NCBI RefSeq assembly: GCF_036324505.1
Contig: NC_086357.1
Location: 19,036,793-19,100,792, forward strand
Source of the DNA: Eleginops maclovinus
Lineage: Eukaryota > Chordata > Actinopteri > Perciformes > Eleginopidae
DNA length: 64,000 bases
Reading direction: 5' to 3'
Made by a program: the position numbers and the translations under genes. Position 1 is the stretch's first letter, and each line of letters begins with the position of its first letter. Positions 12,299 to 27,234 of this stretch are shown in pieces. The notes below the pieces were generated by a model. The model was not told the DNA's origin and ran no database searches. It was given only the letters and a program-made list of their open reading frames with translations.

Positions 12299-15200
12299 GA
12301 CTTCCACCATCCAACACAGTACAGTGCATGTCCACCCATGGTGAGCATCATTAATTTTCTCATTTCTCACCCAAACACTCGCATTAAAACCCAGAAATAA
12401 GGTTATGTCCCCCCACCCTCTCTCAGCTGTTGGATTATTAAAGACTGCTCTTGTGCTCCTCGATCAATCGGAACGTCTTTTAAAGATAAATTGCTTTGGT
12501 GAGATGATTTGTGAGCTGAGCTGGTTGAGTTTAAGTACGGACATTGTTTAACGTATGGTCCTCTTATTAGGTTTCAAATACTTCTACTGTACACCAATTC
12601 ATTTAATTCTAGTTCCCAAGGTCAACAAAAAAATTGGTTTATGTTAGGAACAGGCCAGAAATAAGTGTGAGTGGAACAAAATCAACTGTGTACAAATGTA
12701 ACTCCTTTATTCCCATTATGCTTTTTCGCTGATTCTGAGTTATTTATTCACTGTAAGAGACAGAGATCTCCTGCATTCAAAGGGAGCGGGGCAGTGCTAT
12801 AAAATGTTTGTTTTTTTAGATTTTCTGCTGAGTTTCTGTAGATATTGTGTTTTTCAATATAGTTTCTTCAACCATTGCTGCTAATGCTAATCTAGACAGT
12901 CTATGTCACAGACCCACCTGTTTGTGATCATCACAGTCATAGACCTCATCTTATTGTTTTCATTAGACCTCAGTGGATGGTTCCCTGTACCCCTCTTAGC
13001 GTTAAGAACAACAATTCAATAGACCTCAAAACAACATAACTCATCATTTGTCAATATTAGACTGAAGGAACTAGTGTTCAGAGACAAAACTGATGATGTG
13101 GAGAAGATGTCAAGGGCTCTTTCCCAGGACATCTTTCCTTTCACTCATAGCAACAACACATGCACCTGTTTTGATTTAATGTCATGCTTCTAGGAAGTCG
13201 TTTTCCATGATTCTAGTATATGTATTGTTCCAAAACATTTGAATGACTACATGATGTGAAGAATTGATAGTATGTCAATTAATTAGTCTGAATCATTTAA
13301 AAATTGACAAGTAAAATGCAAGAAGAAGACAGACATGATCAAAATTCACCCAATAGAGGTAACATTTTCTATTTCCAATTTAATAAATGCTGTTTAATCA
13401 TTGTCCCTAAAGTTAAAACACTTTTACTAATGTAACTATATATTGGATCACTTAAGCTTAAGGTGTGCTTGGAGATAGCAGATAGACCATAAAACTTTTT
13501 AAAAAATCTTGTTTACATGTTACAGTTGCCTGGTTTCTTTAAGAATCACCCGACCAGCAGGCAGTAGTCAAGGTGCAATTTGGCTTTAATGCCAAATCAA
13601 TGCCTAAGCCACTGATGGAAACTGCACCCAACTGTGTCATCATATGGCTCTCTTTGGCAGCTGTGCCGTGTCATATGGAGTCGGGACAATCCTGTGCTGA
13701 CCCTTTACACCACAACAGCTGGCTGCTTTTCCGACAAATTAAGGCTGGGCACTGGAACATGCGTGTTAGCACATGTTAATCACATCACCATATGCTGTTT
13801 CAACAGTTAAACGCTCCATCAGTTGTGAAAAGGGTTTGTGTGCTCTGGATTGTTTTTGTATATCTAAGGATGTGTACGTATAAACATAGAATTATGAGCT
13901 ACACCTAGCTAAAACTAAAGCAGTCGAATACAACAGTCCTGAAATAAATCCTACCATCATTAAAATCATGAGCAGTGTTGATTGAACTTTATGGTCATTT
14001 TGGAGACTGCATTGAGGGTGCTGATGAATTGTATTGCATAGACCTCATCTTGAGTAAGTTATGTGTCTCTATCTGAACATTATATTACAAAAAATACATC
14101 CTCTCCAGAGAGGGCAATCAGAATTGGCTGTGTACCACTTTTAGCACTGCTCCAACTCATGGGATTCCACAGACACAGAGAATGACTGACAAGGTGAGCA
14201 TAACCATGGCCAAGGTTGGGTGGTTCTGCCAGGCTATATCTGATGAACTAAGTGAGATGGAGAAATGATGGGGGGCGAGTTCAGCAATGCTGCAAAATAA
14301 CGCTCTCTCTATTAGACTCACTTACTCTCTTTCTCTGACTGTATCTTTCTTGTAAGCAGCCAGACTTGGCACAATTGTGACAGGTGAGCAGAAGGAAAAG
14401 CTCAAGGTATAAATGTATGATATTTGTTGTCCTCGCTCCTTTTAATAACAGATGAGTTCGAAATCCAGATGGAAAAGAACCAGATTTTGTTTGCCACTTT
14501 CTCTATTTCTTCTTCACTGACTCAAACACAAGCATTAAAGCCCCCTCCTGCACACTGCATCTGTGAATAATAATGTATTTAATGCATTATGCCACGTATG
14601 ATTGATTGAATAGAGCACTTGTACCAATAGGGAAACAGCTCACTGCAATTTTTGCATTATGTGCTTTCAATCAAAGTTAAAAATAGCATGACTATATGTA
14701 AATGTGTGAAGTCATTGTACATTGTAATGTCTGCATTTCAGGTGACTCAGCATTGCAGGTGCTAATTTATATGCCACGAACATCTCATTCCACTAATGCA
14801 CAGTCAGAAAAAGATCGAAGGATTCCTTGAGTTTATGCACAAAGGTAACTGATTAGCTGTGTCTCTACCTACTTGAAAACACTTAATTCGTCAGTGGACA
14901 ATTTCTGTTGACCTTTAGTGACCTCTGAACCTGACATCACAGCGATATTTACCTCATGCAGTGAAGGGGAGGCTTTAGGAGATTGTATGGATGTCTTACA
15001 GTCACATGACTCTATCCTCTGTCCTTGTGACATAAGTTAAATGAGGGCAAGTTAAAATAACACTTTATGTTCTAAACATTGTATTTGAATTCACTGAACC
15101 CACTAATCTATTTTATAGCTACCACGCACAATTGTGTTAAAGCAGTGTGGAGAGAGTCAGATTTATGATGAATAAGGATTATTTATTTTCTTTCTTCTAT

Positions 15201-18200
15201 ATTTATGTCCTCTGTTTTTAGAGGAACACATGGATATGTACTTGTTGTGCTTCTTTGATTTAAATTGCACATGTTTCATAACAGTCTGGCAAGACTGCAG
15301 GAAAAGTAGTACAGAAAGATTAGATGCAATGAGAATTTAAATCCTTGTTGTTCTTTACTTCTGGGTCTTAAGGCAGTGTATTAAGTGTAGTGCATGTTTT
15401 AGTCCTGTGGAGGGCAGAGCATGAGGGCTAGTGATGTAGTTGGTGACAATACATTTTCCTATGTTGGTTTTTCAAAATCAATGTTATTAAGAATGGCTAA
15501 AACTATTTAGATATAGAAAGGGTTTTACAACTTGCATTGCCTCTGCCAAGTTTTTTTGTCATGCTGGTCTTGAGCCAACACTGTGCTGATAGCACAGTAG
15601 AGGATGGGAATCCCAGAGGAGAGACAATACAAACTAACCCAAAGGGCTGCTTTATACAGGAACACATACAGTAAGCGTGGTTGCAAAATGAAAACAATAT
15701 CAGTGTTATTTATTCAATAAAGGCCATCTTTTATTGTAAAAGAGAACATTATTTATTTTAGTGGAAGCCACTAACAATGCAAGACTCCAGGATGACTTGG
15801 GGCTGAAAGGGATTTAAAAAAGTTTCATTAAACTTATTTTTTAATGAAATGTGTCAAACACAAATATGATCCGGTATCAATATCTTCAATAGAGATAGCC
15901 ACACATCGGGAAATGTTCCTTTTTTACTCCGGTTAAGTCGATAATATATATTACAATTTAGTTGCATCATAGTATATTTGAGCATATTTAGGAAGTTGCT
16001 TACAGCAAACATCAAAATGCGTTACAATGAGATGAAGCTCTGTGAAAAAGTCCATACTGGGCGTAAGTTAAAGCAAAGAATAACTAAAAGGCAAGTTGCA
16101 GACACCACAGTTGCAGTAACATCCATATCTGTCCAAAAGTCATCATTTAATGCTTTTAGACATTGTGTGACATTTTCAGAACATTCATATGAACTATTTG
16201 TTTTGATCATCATCAATCAGTTCATTCATTCAAGTAGACATCTTTGCCTAATTTCATTTAAAATAGAAAATCCCTTAAGCTTCCCAAGATATCTGTTGAC
16301 AAGTACTGTATATGATAGACAGAGAGATGGACAAACTGCAGACATGATGTTCCTTCCACCGGATGTAAGCCTTCAGATGATCAGGTTAAGGATGATCATT
16401 TTTTTAAAATGTGATTGATGGAAGGCAGGGATGAGATGAATTAAGGGAAAGGTCAAGCTCGAAACATCCCCAGTAGTGTATCGATAGAAGATTCAGACAA
16501 CCTGATTGATTGTATAGTTATTGTAATCAGGTAATGTACAGTATTTCATCTGAGGATGTGTTTTCTGTCAAACTGACTGTGGTTATGCTGATGGACCATG
16601 CTGGGGAGTTCATATTTTTATTAAACGCTTTTCTTTAGGGATTATAAACATTACTTTCTCTCACAGTAGGGAGATTAAGCCTCTTAGAGATTAAAATCAA
16701 AAGGCTTTTCTTCCTTAAGAACTTAGACAAGGCTGTGATAAATGTGGCCTATCCACTCCCTTGTTTTACACTACTTTAATCAAAGCCAAACAACTGACAT
16801 CTTAATACATCCATCGTTGCGATTATGGCACAATGAGAGCAAGGAGTAGAGAAAAGCACAGAGGGGCCAGTGTCTACAAAAGGAGCAGTCACTGCCTTAC
16901 GTAACTCTGGCAAGTCTGCAGTGTTGCCTCCAAGAGAGCTCACAGTTCCTTTCTCTTTATTTTGAACACATCTCCTGTGTGTGAAATAACAAACACCTAT
17001 ACAGCTATTCCATGCAGTTTAAAATGGTTTATTTGGGAACAAATGTGTCCCTTTTTTCTGTCTTTTACACTGTAAAGGTTTTAAAGCCAGCCGCAAGCAT
17101 ATCACATGGGACCACAGTAGGTGTAGAAATTGGTTTCAATGTGGATATCAAAACAAGACTTATTCCAGCAATTATCTGATATTAGGTTAGTATTTAAAAA
17201 ACAACAACAATTACGCCCCTTACACAGGGATGCCAAACTTTTGGAACTAGATGGATTTGCTTATAATATACCAGCCCAAGCATACCGACAACACAAAAAG
17301 GCAATAGCCTCAAACCCCTGGAGAAAGCTCCTGACCTCACTTATGTAACGGATTTGCTTCATGAAAATTCAAGTAGCCCACTTACCACCAGCAGGTGTGA
17401 CCTTGCAACTACTTGCCTGAAAGGCCTCAGGATGTTGCTCAGTTCATTTGTATGTTATTGTCTCTGGAGATGAATGCAACCAACAAAATGCTGGAGGACA
17501 TCTTGACCACTGGTTGAATTTTTGACAAAAGCATTTCAATCAGAAACCATTTGATAACAGTTATAGTTAAAAAAATAAAGTTTGTATTTCGTAGAAATTT
17601 GAAAGATAATCATGCCGTTCATGAAGCTGAAGGTTTATGGTTTAATATTTGAGTCAAACTGAGTGTTAATACAATCATGCTCTTAGTGCTGTTTTGATTC
17701 TTAATCACAAAGCATCTCCTTAATGCTTGTCAAGCTGCAAAATATTTTTTTCATTATTGTCACTTTCTAAAACTCCTCAGTTGGTGAGCCGGTAGCAGCC
17801 TGTAATTCTTTTGGAATCATCTTTGGTAATTAGTCTCACTTGAGGATTGGAAATTTTAAGTAACATATAGTGTAAATAGATTGCATATGGATGAAATGTA
17901 GAAGCAGCCTCATTGTACCTGAGAAACTCATGAGTACATTTGTAATTTGAAAAGAAAGCTATTTACTTTTTACACCTGTGAAAGCACAACTTGATTAGAA
18001 ACGCTCCCACACGGTGCCTCTTTTATAGACTATACCTGCTGTAGTTCTAACAGACAGAAGCAATCGAAAATTAATATATAAAAAACACAAATGAGCAAGA
18101 AATTCTCTGTTTTTTTAACATTTTCATTTGAAGTTCAAACAATGATCATGTACTTTACTTAGTCACACCCTTTGCCGTTCTCTACGAGTAATCGTCTGGT

Positions 18201-19010
18201 ACATCAGTGAGAGTGTTGAGAGGCGTGACAGCAGTCTGGTGATGTAGATTTGAATGGCAGCATTGTTCATCACTGTAATAGAGATGTATTAGTCATGCCG
18301 GTACATCAACAGCTAACAAAAACTGTTCTGTCATCACAAATGACAAAACGCTGCACAAGGGAGAGCCGAGCACACTGACTGAGACATTTAAAAGTCTGTT
18401 CTAATAACCACTGCATGATTTATAGACTCTTTTTTAATCATTACTGTCATTTAGGACACATGTAAATCTGTACATACTTTATACAGTACATCTTATTTCT
18501 ATGTTTTGGAATTGGAAGCGGTGTATTTGCATACACATTTGATGAAAGACACATTCACAAAGTTATGACACTTCCTGCTATTTTTGAATCCCATTCATTG
18601 TATAAACACTCACAACCATTTTTCTTCATTCTTATCTAAATCTCTCTCGGTCTATCAGCACTTTTGTTTTATTTATATGCATCTTTTTGCTTTGTTCCCA
18701 GTTCTCCCTCTGATGAATGATTTGCATATTTTAGCAGGCAGCATTTGCATGATTCCTTTTGTTTAGGACAAACGTTTGTTGAAACTATGAATTGTTCAAA
18801 GTATCTTGTTTTGGAAAAGTTTTGTTTTGGGATGAAGGAGGAGGATGTGTACGACCCCAGTCGGATAAACAAACATCAAGTGAAAAGTGGCGGATTGCGG
18901 CGGGGTTGTGATATTGTTATGTGACGTTTGAGAAAACAGACTGTTCCCCTCTCACCTGCCGGTCCCAGAGGCTGACCGGCGAGTCATGCTACCTCTCTAC
19001 ACAAACAACA
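11810..19010. other. Gene desert with one CA microsatellite
   Basis: A (CA)n run lies at 12255-12296. The longest open frame (plus, 15978-16418, 146 codons) is AT-rich low-information sequence with no domain. I see no supported genes or structured repeats. Confidence 0.45.
12255..12296. repeat. (AC)21 microsatellite
   Basis: Uninterrupted dinucleotide run of 42 bp. Confidence 0.95.
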
Positions 19011-19014
19011 GAAA

Positions 19015-19075
19015 ACATCCGTCCATTTTCTTCATCCGACTTTCGCAAGCAGGGTCGCAGGGGGCTGGAGCATGA
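19015..19075. repeat. Fragment of a widespread teleost interspersed repeat
   Basis: The string CCGTCCATTTTCTTCATCC followed by GGGTCGCAGGGGGCTGGAGC matches the common fish repeat core 'CCATCCATTTTCTTCCGCTTATCC...GGGTCGCGGGGGC'. Only about 60 bp is recognisable. Confidence 0.5.
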
Positions 19076-19175
19076 GAGGCCAGTTTCTGCCTTGACAGGT
19101 AGACAGCATCCACACCTAGTAGTCACTTGTTGTCATAAATGATATGCTTTAATCCAACGCAGTTTAAGTATGTGT

Positions 19176-19240
19176 TTGTGGTGAGTGACCAAGTACATTT
19201 ATTAATGTATGGTGCTGAAGTACAATTTTGAGGTATATTT
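19176..19240. repeat. Remnant of the 'CAGTGGTGGAAGTAC' hAT MITE family
   Basis: The phrases CAAGTACATTTATT and GAAGTACAATTTTGAGGTA match the end region of the very common teleost MITE that is also present at 61880-62188. Ends are not preserved. Confidence 0.4.
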
Positions 19241-19249
19241 TGTGTACAC

Positions 19250-20849
<1,600 letters not shown>

Positions 20850-23281
20850 GTTCAAAGGTAGATTTTGTTTATGTATTTTTTGTGTGCTAGTTTAATTTTT
20901 TGGTATAGATGACTGGTTCAAAACTCTTGAATAAACAGAGAAAAGCAGTTAATATATACACAGTATGCATTCAATGTATACTGTATATTGCAATTGTATG
21001 CAGTTCATATTCAAATTGAACACCAATTGATCTAATTGATACTAATTGAATTTATGAGAGCGGAGGGCAATACCTTAACAGACTCTTAATGGGGCATTTT
21101 TTAACAGGTTATCACATTATCAGAGCTTTTGTGTAAAGGACACACATTATGTCAGTGTTGACACTTACTGTCAGACTTTTTCACAGTTTCCTGAGGAACT
21201 GACATTTGGCAACAGAATTCCATGAGTAATATTTTCTCCCAAAATGTGTTGGGAATTGAACAAATGTTTCCTTCTCATGCAAGAAACTAGTGTAAAAGAA
21301 TCATCAAAATAACAATGTTGACATGACCTCGGTTATACAGTATGTATACATTTACTAAAAGTGAGCATTAAACCTGACAAATACATCACAGACTCAAAAG
21401 CTTTCATAAACTCACTTTGCAAAAAATAACGCCGCATTAAACAACACAACAATTGAGGATTACAAAAAAAGTTCACAAGCACTACCATGTGTAACAACAT
21501 CCACACTTTTATTTAGTGGCACAAGGCTTGTTTTTAAGAGGTTGGTCTCCCATAAAATAGTTGATTGAATATTTTCAAATGCTGACTTGAAAGATGTTCT
21601 TAAATCTAGATGGATATGCTGCTCAAATGACAATGCGATCAAGTCCTCACTTAATTCACTTCTGGCCGTTTTGTTCTCTGAGATAACCTGAGCGTTGGCT
21701 AAATTGAAATATTAATCAATCTGATGCTTTAAGATGACATCTGAAATAAACCCTTTTTTTCCACCTTCCAAACAGATAATCTGACATTCACACTTAATTT
21801 ATCCAGACCTTGGTGGAGAAAAAGTTTTGCGCACACACAAATCATGTGGATGCTTTTATCATCCAAAGTGTAAATGTGTCTGATGACGGCTGCCCGCTCG
21901 GCTCTAAATCACCTGCTGTTACATCTCACCCTGCAGTATCACTTCACAATGACTGAGAGGCACTGTGAACAAACAAACAAGGGACTAGATGTCTTCATCA
22001 GTACAAGTGCTGCAGTGTGTTTGGGCAAAAGAAATACAACACTTGCACTTTAGTAAGGCATTCTTTACCTTTTAAATTCATCAATATTCTGTGTAACATC
22101 ACAAACAGAGACTCCCGGATACTGCAGAGCCATCCTCAGTGCTACTCGGTTAGTTCAGGCACTGCAGGGTGGGAAAACAAGCTTCTCCTGGGAGAATAGA
22201 TGGAAGGAGATTACAATTGATTTCTGGCTGAGGTGACACATCTACACAGGTGCATTCACAGTGAGGGGGATGTGATCCAGGCTGCTGCGCTATCAGGCCC
22301 TAGCTGTATAACCTTAAAGCCACCCTATCTACATTGCTTTGTTTATTAAGGATACCTGCTCTGGGGGGCTATTCTCTAAAAGCACACCACCTCTATTGCT
22401 GTTAACCTTTAACATATTTTTTTAGTATTTTGTGGAAAAACTCAAGAAACTGTGTGTGACTTGAGATGATTAGCTGCTAACTAGACATTTCAATCCGGTT
22501 TGTGAGGTTGCATCAGTCCAATTAATAAGAGTACTATAGCGTAAGATCTTGAATTTAGTCTAATCAATATTCATACTTACATTCACTGCAAATGAGCTCT
22601 GCATAGATTCTTTTTTTTGAAGACGGAGTGGAGGACTGCTGAACATTAATCAGCCCCCCACGAATCTCTTCTCGATTTCTCGAAGATGAAGGATCCATTT
22701 TTAGCATAGTTTCATGAGGAAGGTACAGTACTTTGCGGTGCAGACAAATAAAAGGATGTAGATTCCCTCTATGGTTAAGATAACCAATGTATTGTAGTTC
22801 CTGCAAACAAATAAGATGATTTGCTGTTGTTATTTTGAAGAATTGTGGAAACAAGTGAAAGTCTGTGTCCTGCAAATTGCAAGCAAACCACTCCAGCAAA
22901 AATAAACGTGGACCATCTTGCAATACAGTCTTTTACAAATTTGGAGTCTTATAGAGGTTGATAAAAAATAAGAGTCTTCCACAAAAGTTTAGACATTTGA
23001 GCTACAGTTCTGCACATTGTGTGTGTTGTGTGAGCTATTTCAAAAAATACATTTAATCAGTGGCATTGGCTGTTGGCCCATCCAAGGCAGTTCAGATGAT
23101 GAAACTTTGTAGTTGGATTATTTGGAAAATTTCATTGGCAGTCTCACAAAGTTTGAGCCTAATTTGACAGAATGGTGATGCTCTTATCTAAAAATAACCA
23201 ACTTTCAGTTTGAACACGAGACGGTGCAAACAGGCACAATGAGAGACTGCATGTTTATCACTTTATAAGCTAATTTTGTTC

Positions 23282-23283
<2 letters not shown>
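20850..23283. other. Intergenic, nothing recognised
   Basis: AT-rich sequence. A 119-codon minus-strand open frame (22564-22923) has no recognisable domain or splice context. Confidence 0.45.
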
Positions 23284-23368
<85 letters not shown>

Positions 23369-23380
23369 GGGGGGGGGGGG
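23284..23380. repeat. (TG)41 microsatellite followed by a 14-G run
   Basis: TG repeat from 23284 to 23365, one A, then G14 at 23367-23380, and a further run of six or more G at about 23386. The plus strand is a strong candidate for Z-DNA next to a G-quadruplex-prone tract. Confidence 0.95.
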
Positions 23381-24059
23381 AATTAGGGGGGGTGTTCAAA
23401 TCTTGTGTGTGCGATGTTGTTTTCTTTGTTATTAGACACAGAAGTCGTGCTGTGTCATATATAGTCCCATATATATAAAGGAGCTGTATTATATCTGCCA
23501 GGCACATACTTATGATCATCACATATTGTAATCATATTTACGCCTTCACATGTTGAGTTTCACCTCCTACAGACATTAGCACGGAAGAAAAAATCTGAAA
23601 TTTGAAAAAAAGTCAGATCAGAAAATAGAAAGGAAAAATAAATGTGGAGACCAAAAGTGTGAATTTTAAAAAGAAGATGATTAGGGCCACATGAAGAAGG
23701 AATTAGAATAATGAGGAAATATTGGGACATTTTTCAATTTGGAAAAGTAATCAGAACATTGAAAAGACAATAGAAAAGAAAATGTGGAGACTGGCTTGAC
23801 CGCAGTTTTAGGTGTGTGTTGTACAGAGTGTAAGTGCGTGTGTAGGTGCGTGTGTGTGCGTATATGCGGCGGAGAGACAGAACAGGTCTCAGTTGGTCTG
23901 GTTTCCCCTGCTTACTTTTAATCATTGTAAATAAAACCTTTTGTCCAGTCGCTTCATTTCCCCGTGGTAGGGACCAGAGAGAGGAGAGGGAAATATATCC
24001 AGTCTCTGATAGTGTCACGTTATTAAAGAGTGCTCTGATACTTGTTTGATCCTGAAATC

Positions 24060-24105
<46 letters not shown>

Positions 24106-26190
24106 TACATTGTGAATTAATTAAATGTAAATAAATAAATTGTCATGAACACAGTGCTGCTGTGCCTCCTGTTATCATTAATGGACGTCCCTTCAGAATC
24201 ATCGCTCAGGGGAGAGGATTTCTCATTTCTCTAAAGGCCTGTTGTTTCCACTCCTCTTTCCTCGGTTACCCTCCTCAACTCCTGGGCACTGGGCGGGACT
24301 AAGACACGAGGCGAGGAGTTGAGGAGTCGAGGAGGGGAAAACTGAGTAATGAGAAAGGGCTAATTAGTTGTGTTTCTATTTGCATTGAAAGTGCAAGATT
24401 TAAGTCTTTTTGTCGCACAACTGTTGTGTGAAGAAACCACCAACCCAAACATGCAGGTATATAAGACATACATAAGTGAAATTAGCTTTTCATTGAAGAA
24501 CTTATGTGTATACAAGGAACCACTCTCAGCCTTTGCCCCTGTTAAATGCAGCAGAGCAAGAACACATGGTCAGTCTGTCTTGACTAACTTGACAGTTAGA
24601 TGTAGAGTTGCTGGGTGGCTGCCTTTCAATACGTCATGCTGAAAACTGCAATATACTTAATTCCCTTCTAATTAAACCCAACACCTTTACTTTTCTCTTT
24701 AACCCACAGTGCAGTCCTGTGGGTATAGGGACCAGAAGAGACAGAACTGTTATAATTGCAAATGGCCAATTAAAAGCCAAATACTTTGCCTATGAAACAG
24801 GAAGTTGGATGACAGAGTGTCCTCTTGTGTCCTGTATGCTGGGCTGGTGTCAAACCATCTAGTATGGATGCAGCGAAGGTGAAACAGCTCATTAAGTCAA
24901 TGACAGCATTATCACTGGTGTGTTTCAGAATGTGATGCCATTCTTGATCCCAAAATATCTCTAACTTCTCTTTAATCTGGCGCCTCAAACTGACCTCCAA
25001 ATGAATAAAAGGATGTGACTTTGGGTACTAAGCTTTTTAGGGGGTGTATGAACCCAGATGTTTAAATGAAGATGATGGAGTTGCTCCTGTAATTTTCTCT
25101 TTGAACACCCTTGTGCAGATGGATGAGCTAGAGTCATTCTTAACTAAAATTAGACAAAGGAGAATAGGACATGGTAAAAATAGTCCCTTTTTTAGAGCTA
25201 TTTCGGTCTCATTTCCTCATACAATTCCTGACAAGTCATTATTTAAAGCCATTATTTATTTTTGTCTATCATCAAAGATTCATCTTCCCATCGGCTCAGA
25301 CACTGAATATTTTTCATATCTTTTTTTCATAATTCTTCTCAGGGGAAGGTTAAAATACACTGTAGTTACTAATGCTGAGATCACTGAAGGTTGAAACTAC
25401 AAATTAGATTGTACAGCTTTTCAATAATTTTCTAAATGTGACCGTACTTGGCACATTACCTGTTTTTGGGTCCACTATATTCAGTATTGTCTCAAAGCAC
25501 ATTTCACTGTGTATTGATTACTTTGATAACAGTAAAATGTTATGTATTATAGGGCCTATATATCTTGTTTAGATTTATATTTGGATATGTGTAGTGATAC
25601 ATACAGTGAAGCAGTCTGTCAGCACTTTTAACAATAACAATGCTCTTATTAATACATCAATATTTGGATAAAGCCTAAAATCTGTTTCATTATTTTATAT
25701 TTTCTCACTACAAAACCAAACTGTGGACCAAAGTATGATGGCTTTCTATATATTTTTAAAGTTGATACAATTTCTTCTGTGCCATTGCTTACAAACAGCT
25801 CAGCCATATATACTGAAACTGTCTATCAGAGCCAGGGGAATGAATTTGGTGTCATGCTGATAGAAGGTCACAGTTTAAGGCGAGGTTCAGTAGGCCATGC
25901 ATAGTTAAAAGCCGTGTGTCGGAGAGGGATTATTTAATATACACACCAGAGTGAAGCAAGAGAGTGCAACTGTATCATGTTAACTTATTAAAGCCCTATC
26001 AGTCTGTGCACTCTGCCTCTAAATATAATGGCAGACGCACCTTTGAGGAGCCTGTAAACTCGCTGGATCCAAGATGACACTCTTTCCTGCAAGGCTTGCC
26101 AGCTGGTGCCTTTCTGGGCCTTAACTCGGTTTCGTTTACAGGAACTTTAGGTTAGCACATCAGTTTCAAAGCACCCAACACCTGCACTAG
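23381..26190. other. Intergenic; (TA)21 and a GC-rich inverted repeat
   Basis: Contains (TA)21 at 24061-24102 and a 13-bp perfect inverted repeat (CTCCTCAACTCCT at 24271-24283 with its complement at 24314-24326) inside a GC-rich island. There is no supported gene. Confidence 0.45.
24061..24102. repeat. (TA)21 microsatellite
   Basis: Uninterrupted TA run of 42 bp. Confidence 0.95.
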
Positions 26191-26450
26191 ACCACAAATA
26201 TATATATATATATATATTATACACATCTGCCATACATATCTGTTTATAGTACACATATCTATCAGGGATTCTTGAGACAAGGGACAAAATGGGTTTTTAA
26301 TTTCTAAAAATAAAATGTTGATTTTTCCAAAATATATCTATATATTATATTTGTCCCAGGTGCTGGCCTTTTGATGCTGTTGAAATACAATCTCCCAGGT
26401 TTAACATTTTAAACATTTTTTTCATGTTTGCTGGACAAGCCTGGGATTTT

Positions 26451-26842
26451 GTCAACACCGTAAGACACAAAGAAACATAGAAATATGTATTTTGAATAAA
26501 CTTATTGCAGTTATTTTGACTACTGGAGGTTATTTTAATCTGTGTTATTCAATCCATGTTTTTAAACTAATACTATTACTTTAAAATATATATATTATCA
26601 AGCTGCCAATTATTATAACTGGGGAAATATACATGTTCACATTTATTTTTTAATCTCAAAAACAAACAATGTTAGTCAGCAATACAGAAATTACACATTT
26701 ATTTAGGAAATGCAGTGCTTTTGTTGAGATAATGTGAGAAAATGTAATAAAATATCTTTTTAAAAACAAAAATGAACAGAAAACTCATCTTATGGAGTTG
26801 ACCAGCTGTTTACGGTGTTGACGCACATCTTACGGTGTTGAC
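26451..26842. promoter_or_regulatory. Left subterminal motif cluster of the transposon
   Basis: Copies of CTTAYGGWGTTGAC lie at 26451-26464 (reverse), 26789-26802, 26810-26822 and 26829-26842. Their placement inside one end, mirrored at the other end, is what is expected of transposase-binding subterminal repeats. Binding is inferred. Confidence 0.65.
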
Positions 26843-26999
26843 GAATTAGAAGAGAACTGGAGATAACTTCATTTAACATGGCCATTGAACTTCAAAAACT
26901 CAACTTTTCAACTGTAACATTTCAGGATAAAAGGCCATTTAATATCAATCATTATTTTTGCACTCACACCCACTTTAAAAACAGGAACTTGGCAGTAGG

Positions 27000-27123
27000 C
27001 ATATCGGATCTCTTGAAAAGTCCATAAACTCATATCTGATCTATTGAACAGTCCATAAACTCATATTGGATCTTTTGAACAGTCCATAAACTCATATCAG
27101 ATCTCTTGAACAGTCCATAAACT
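27000..27123. repeat. Four 31-bp tandem repeats inside the transposon
   Basis: Units begin at 27000, 27031, 27062 and 27093. Each reads CATATYNGATCTNTTGAAMAGTCCATAAACT, with one to four differences between units. They lie 3' of the transposase stop codon. Confidence 0.9.
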
Positions 27124-27234
27124 CATCAAATTTACAGATCATGGAGAAAAACACTAAGAATATTCATTAATTCAGCCTTTGGAAATGGAAAATTCTCTGT
27201 AAATCTTGAACTCATCTTATATCATGGCATGAAT

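Noticed and set aside
15978..16418. 146-codon plus-strand frame
   Set aside because: Low-complexity AT-rich composition, no domain, no splice or promoter context. Length is within chance for this amount of sequence.
22564..22923. 119-codon minus-strand frame
   Set aside because: No recognisable family, and no acceptor or donor pattern placing it in a gene.
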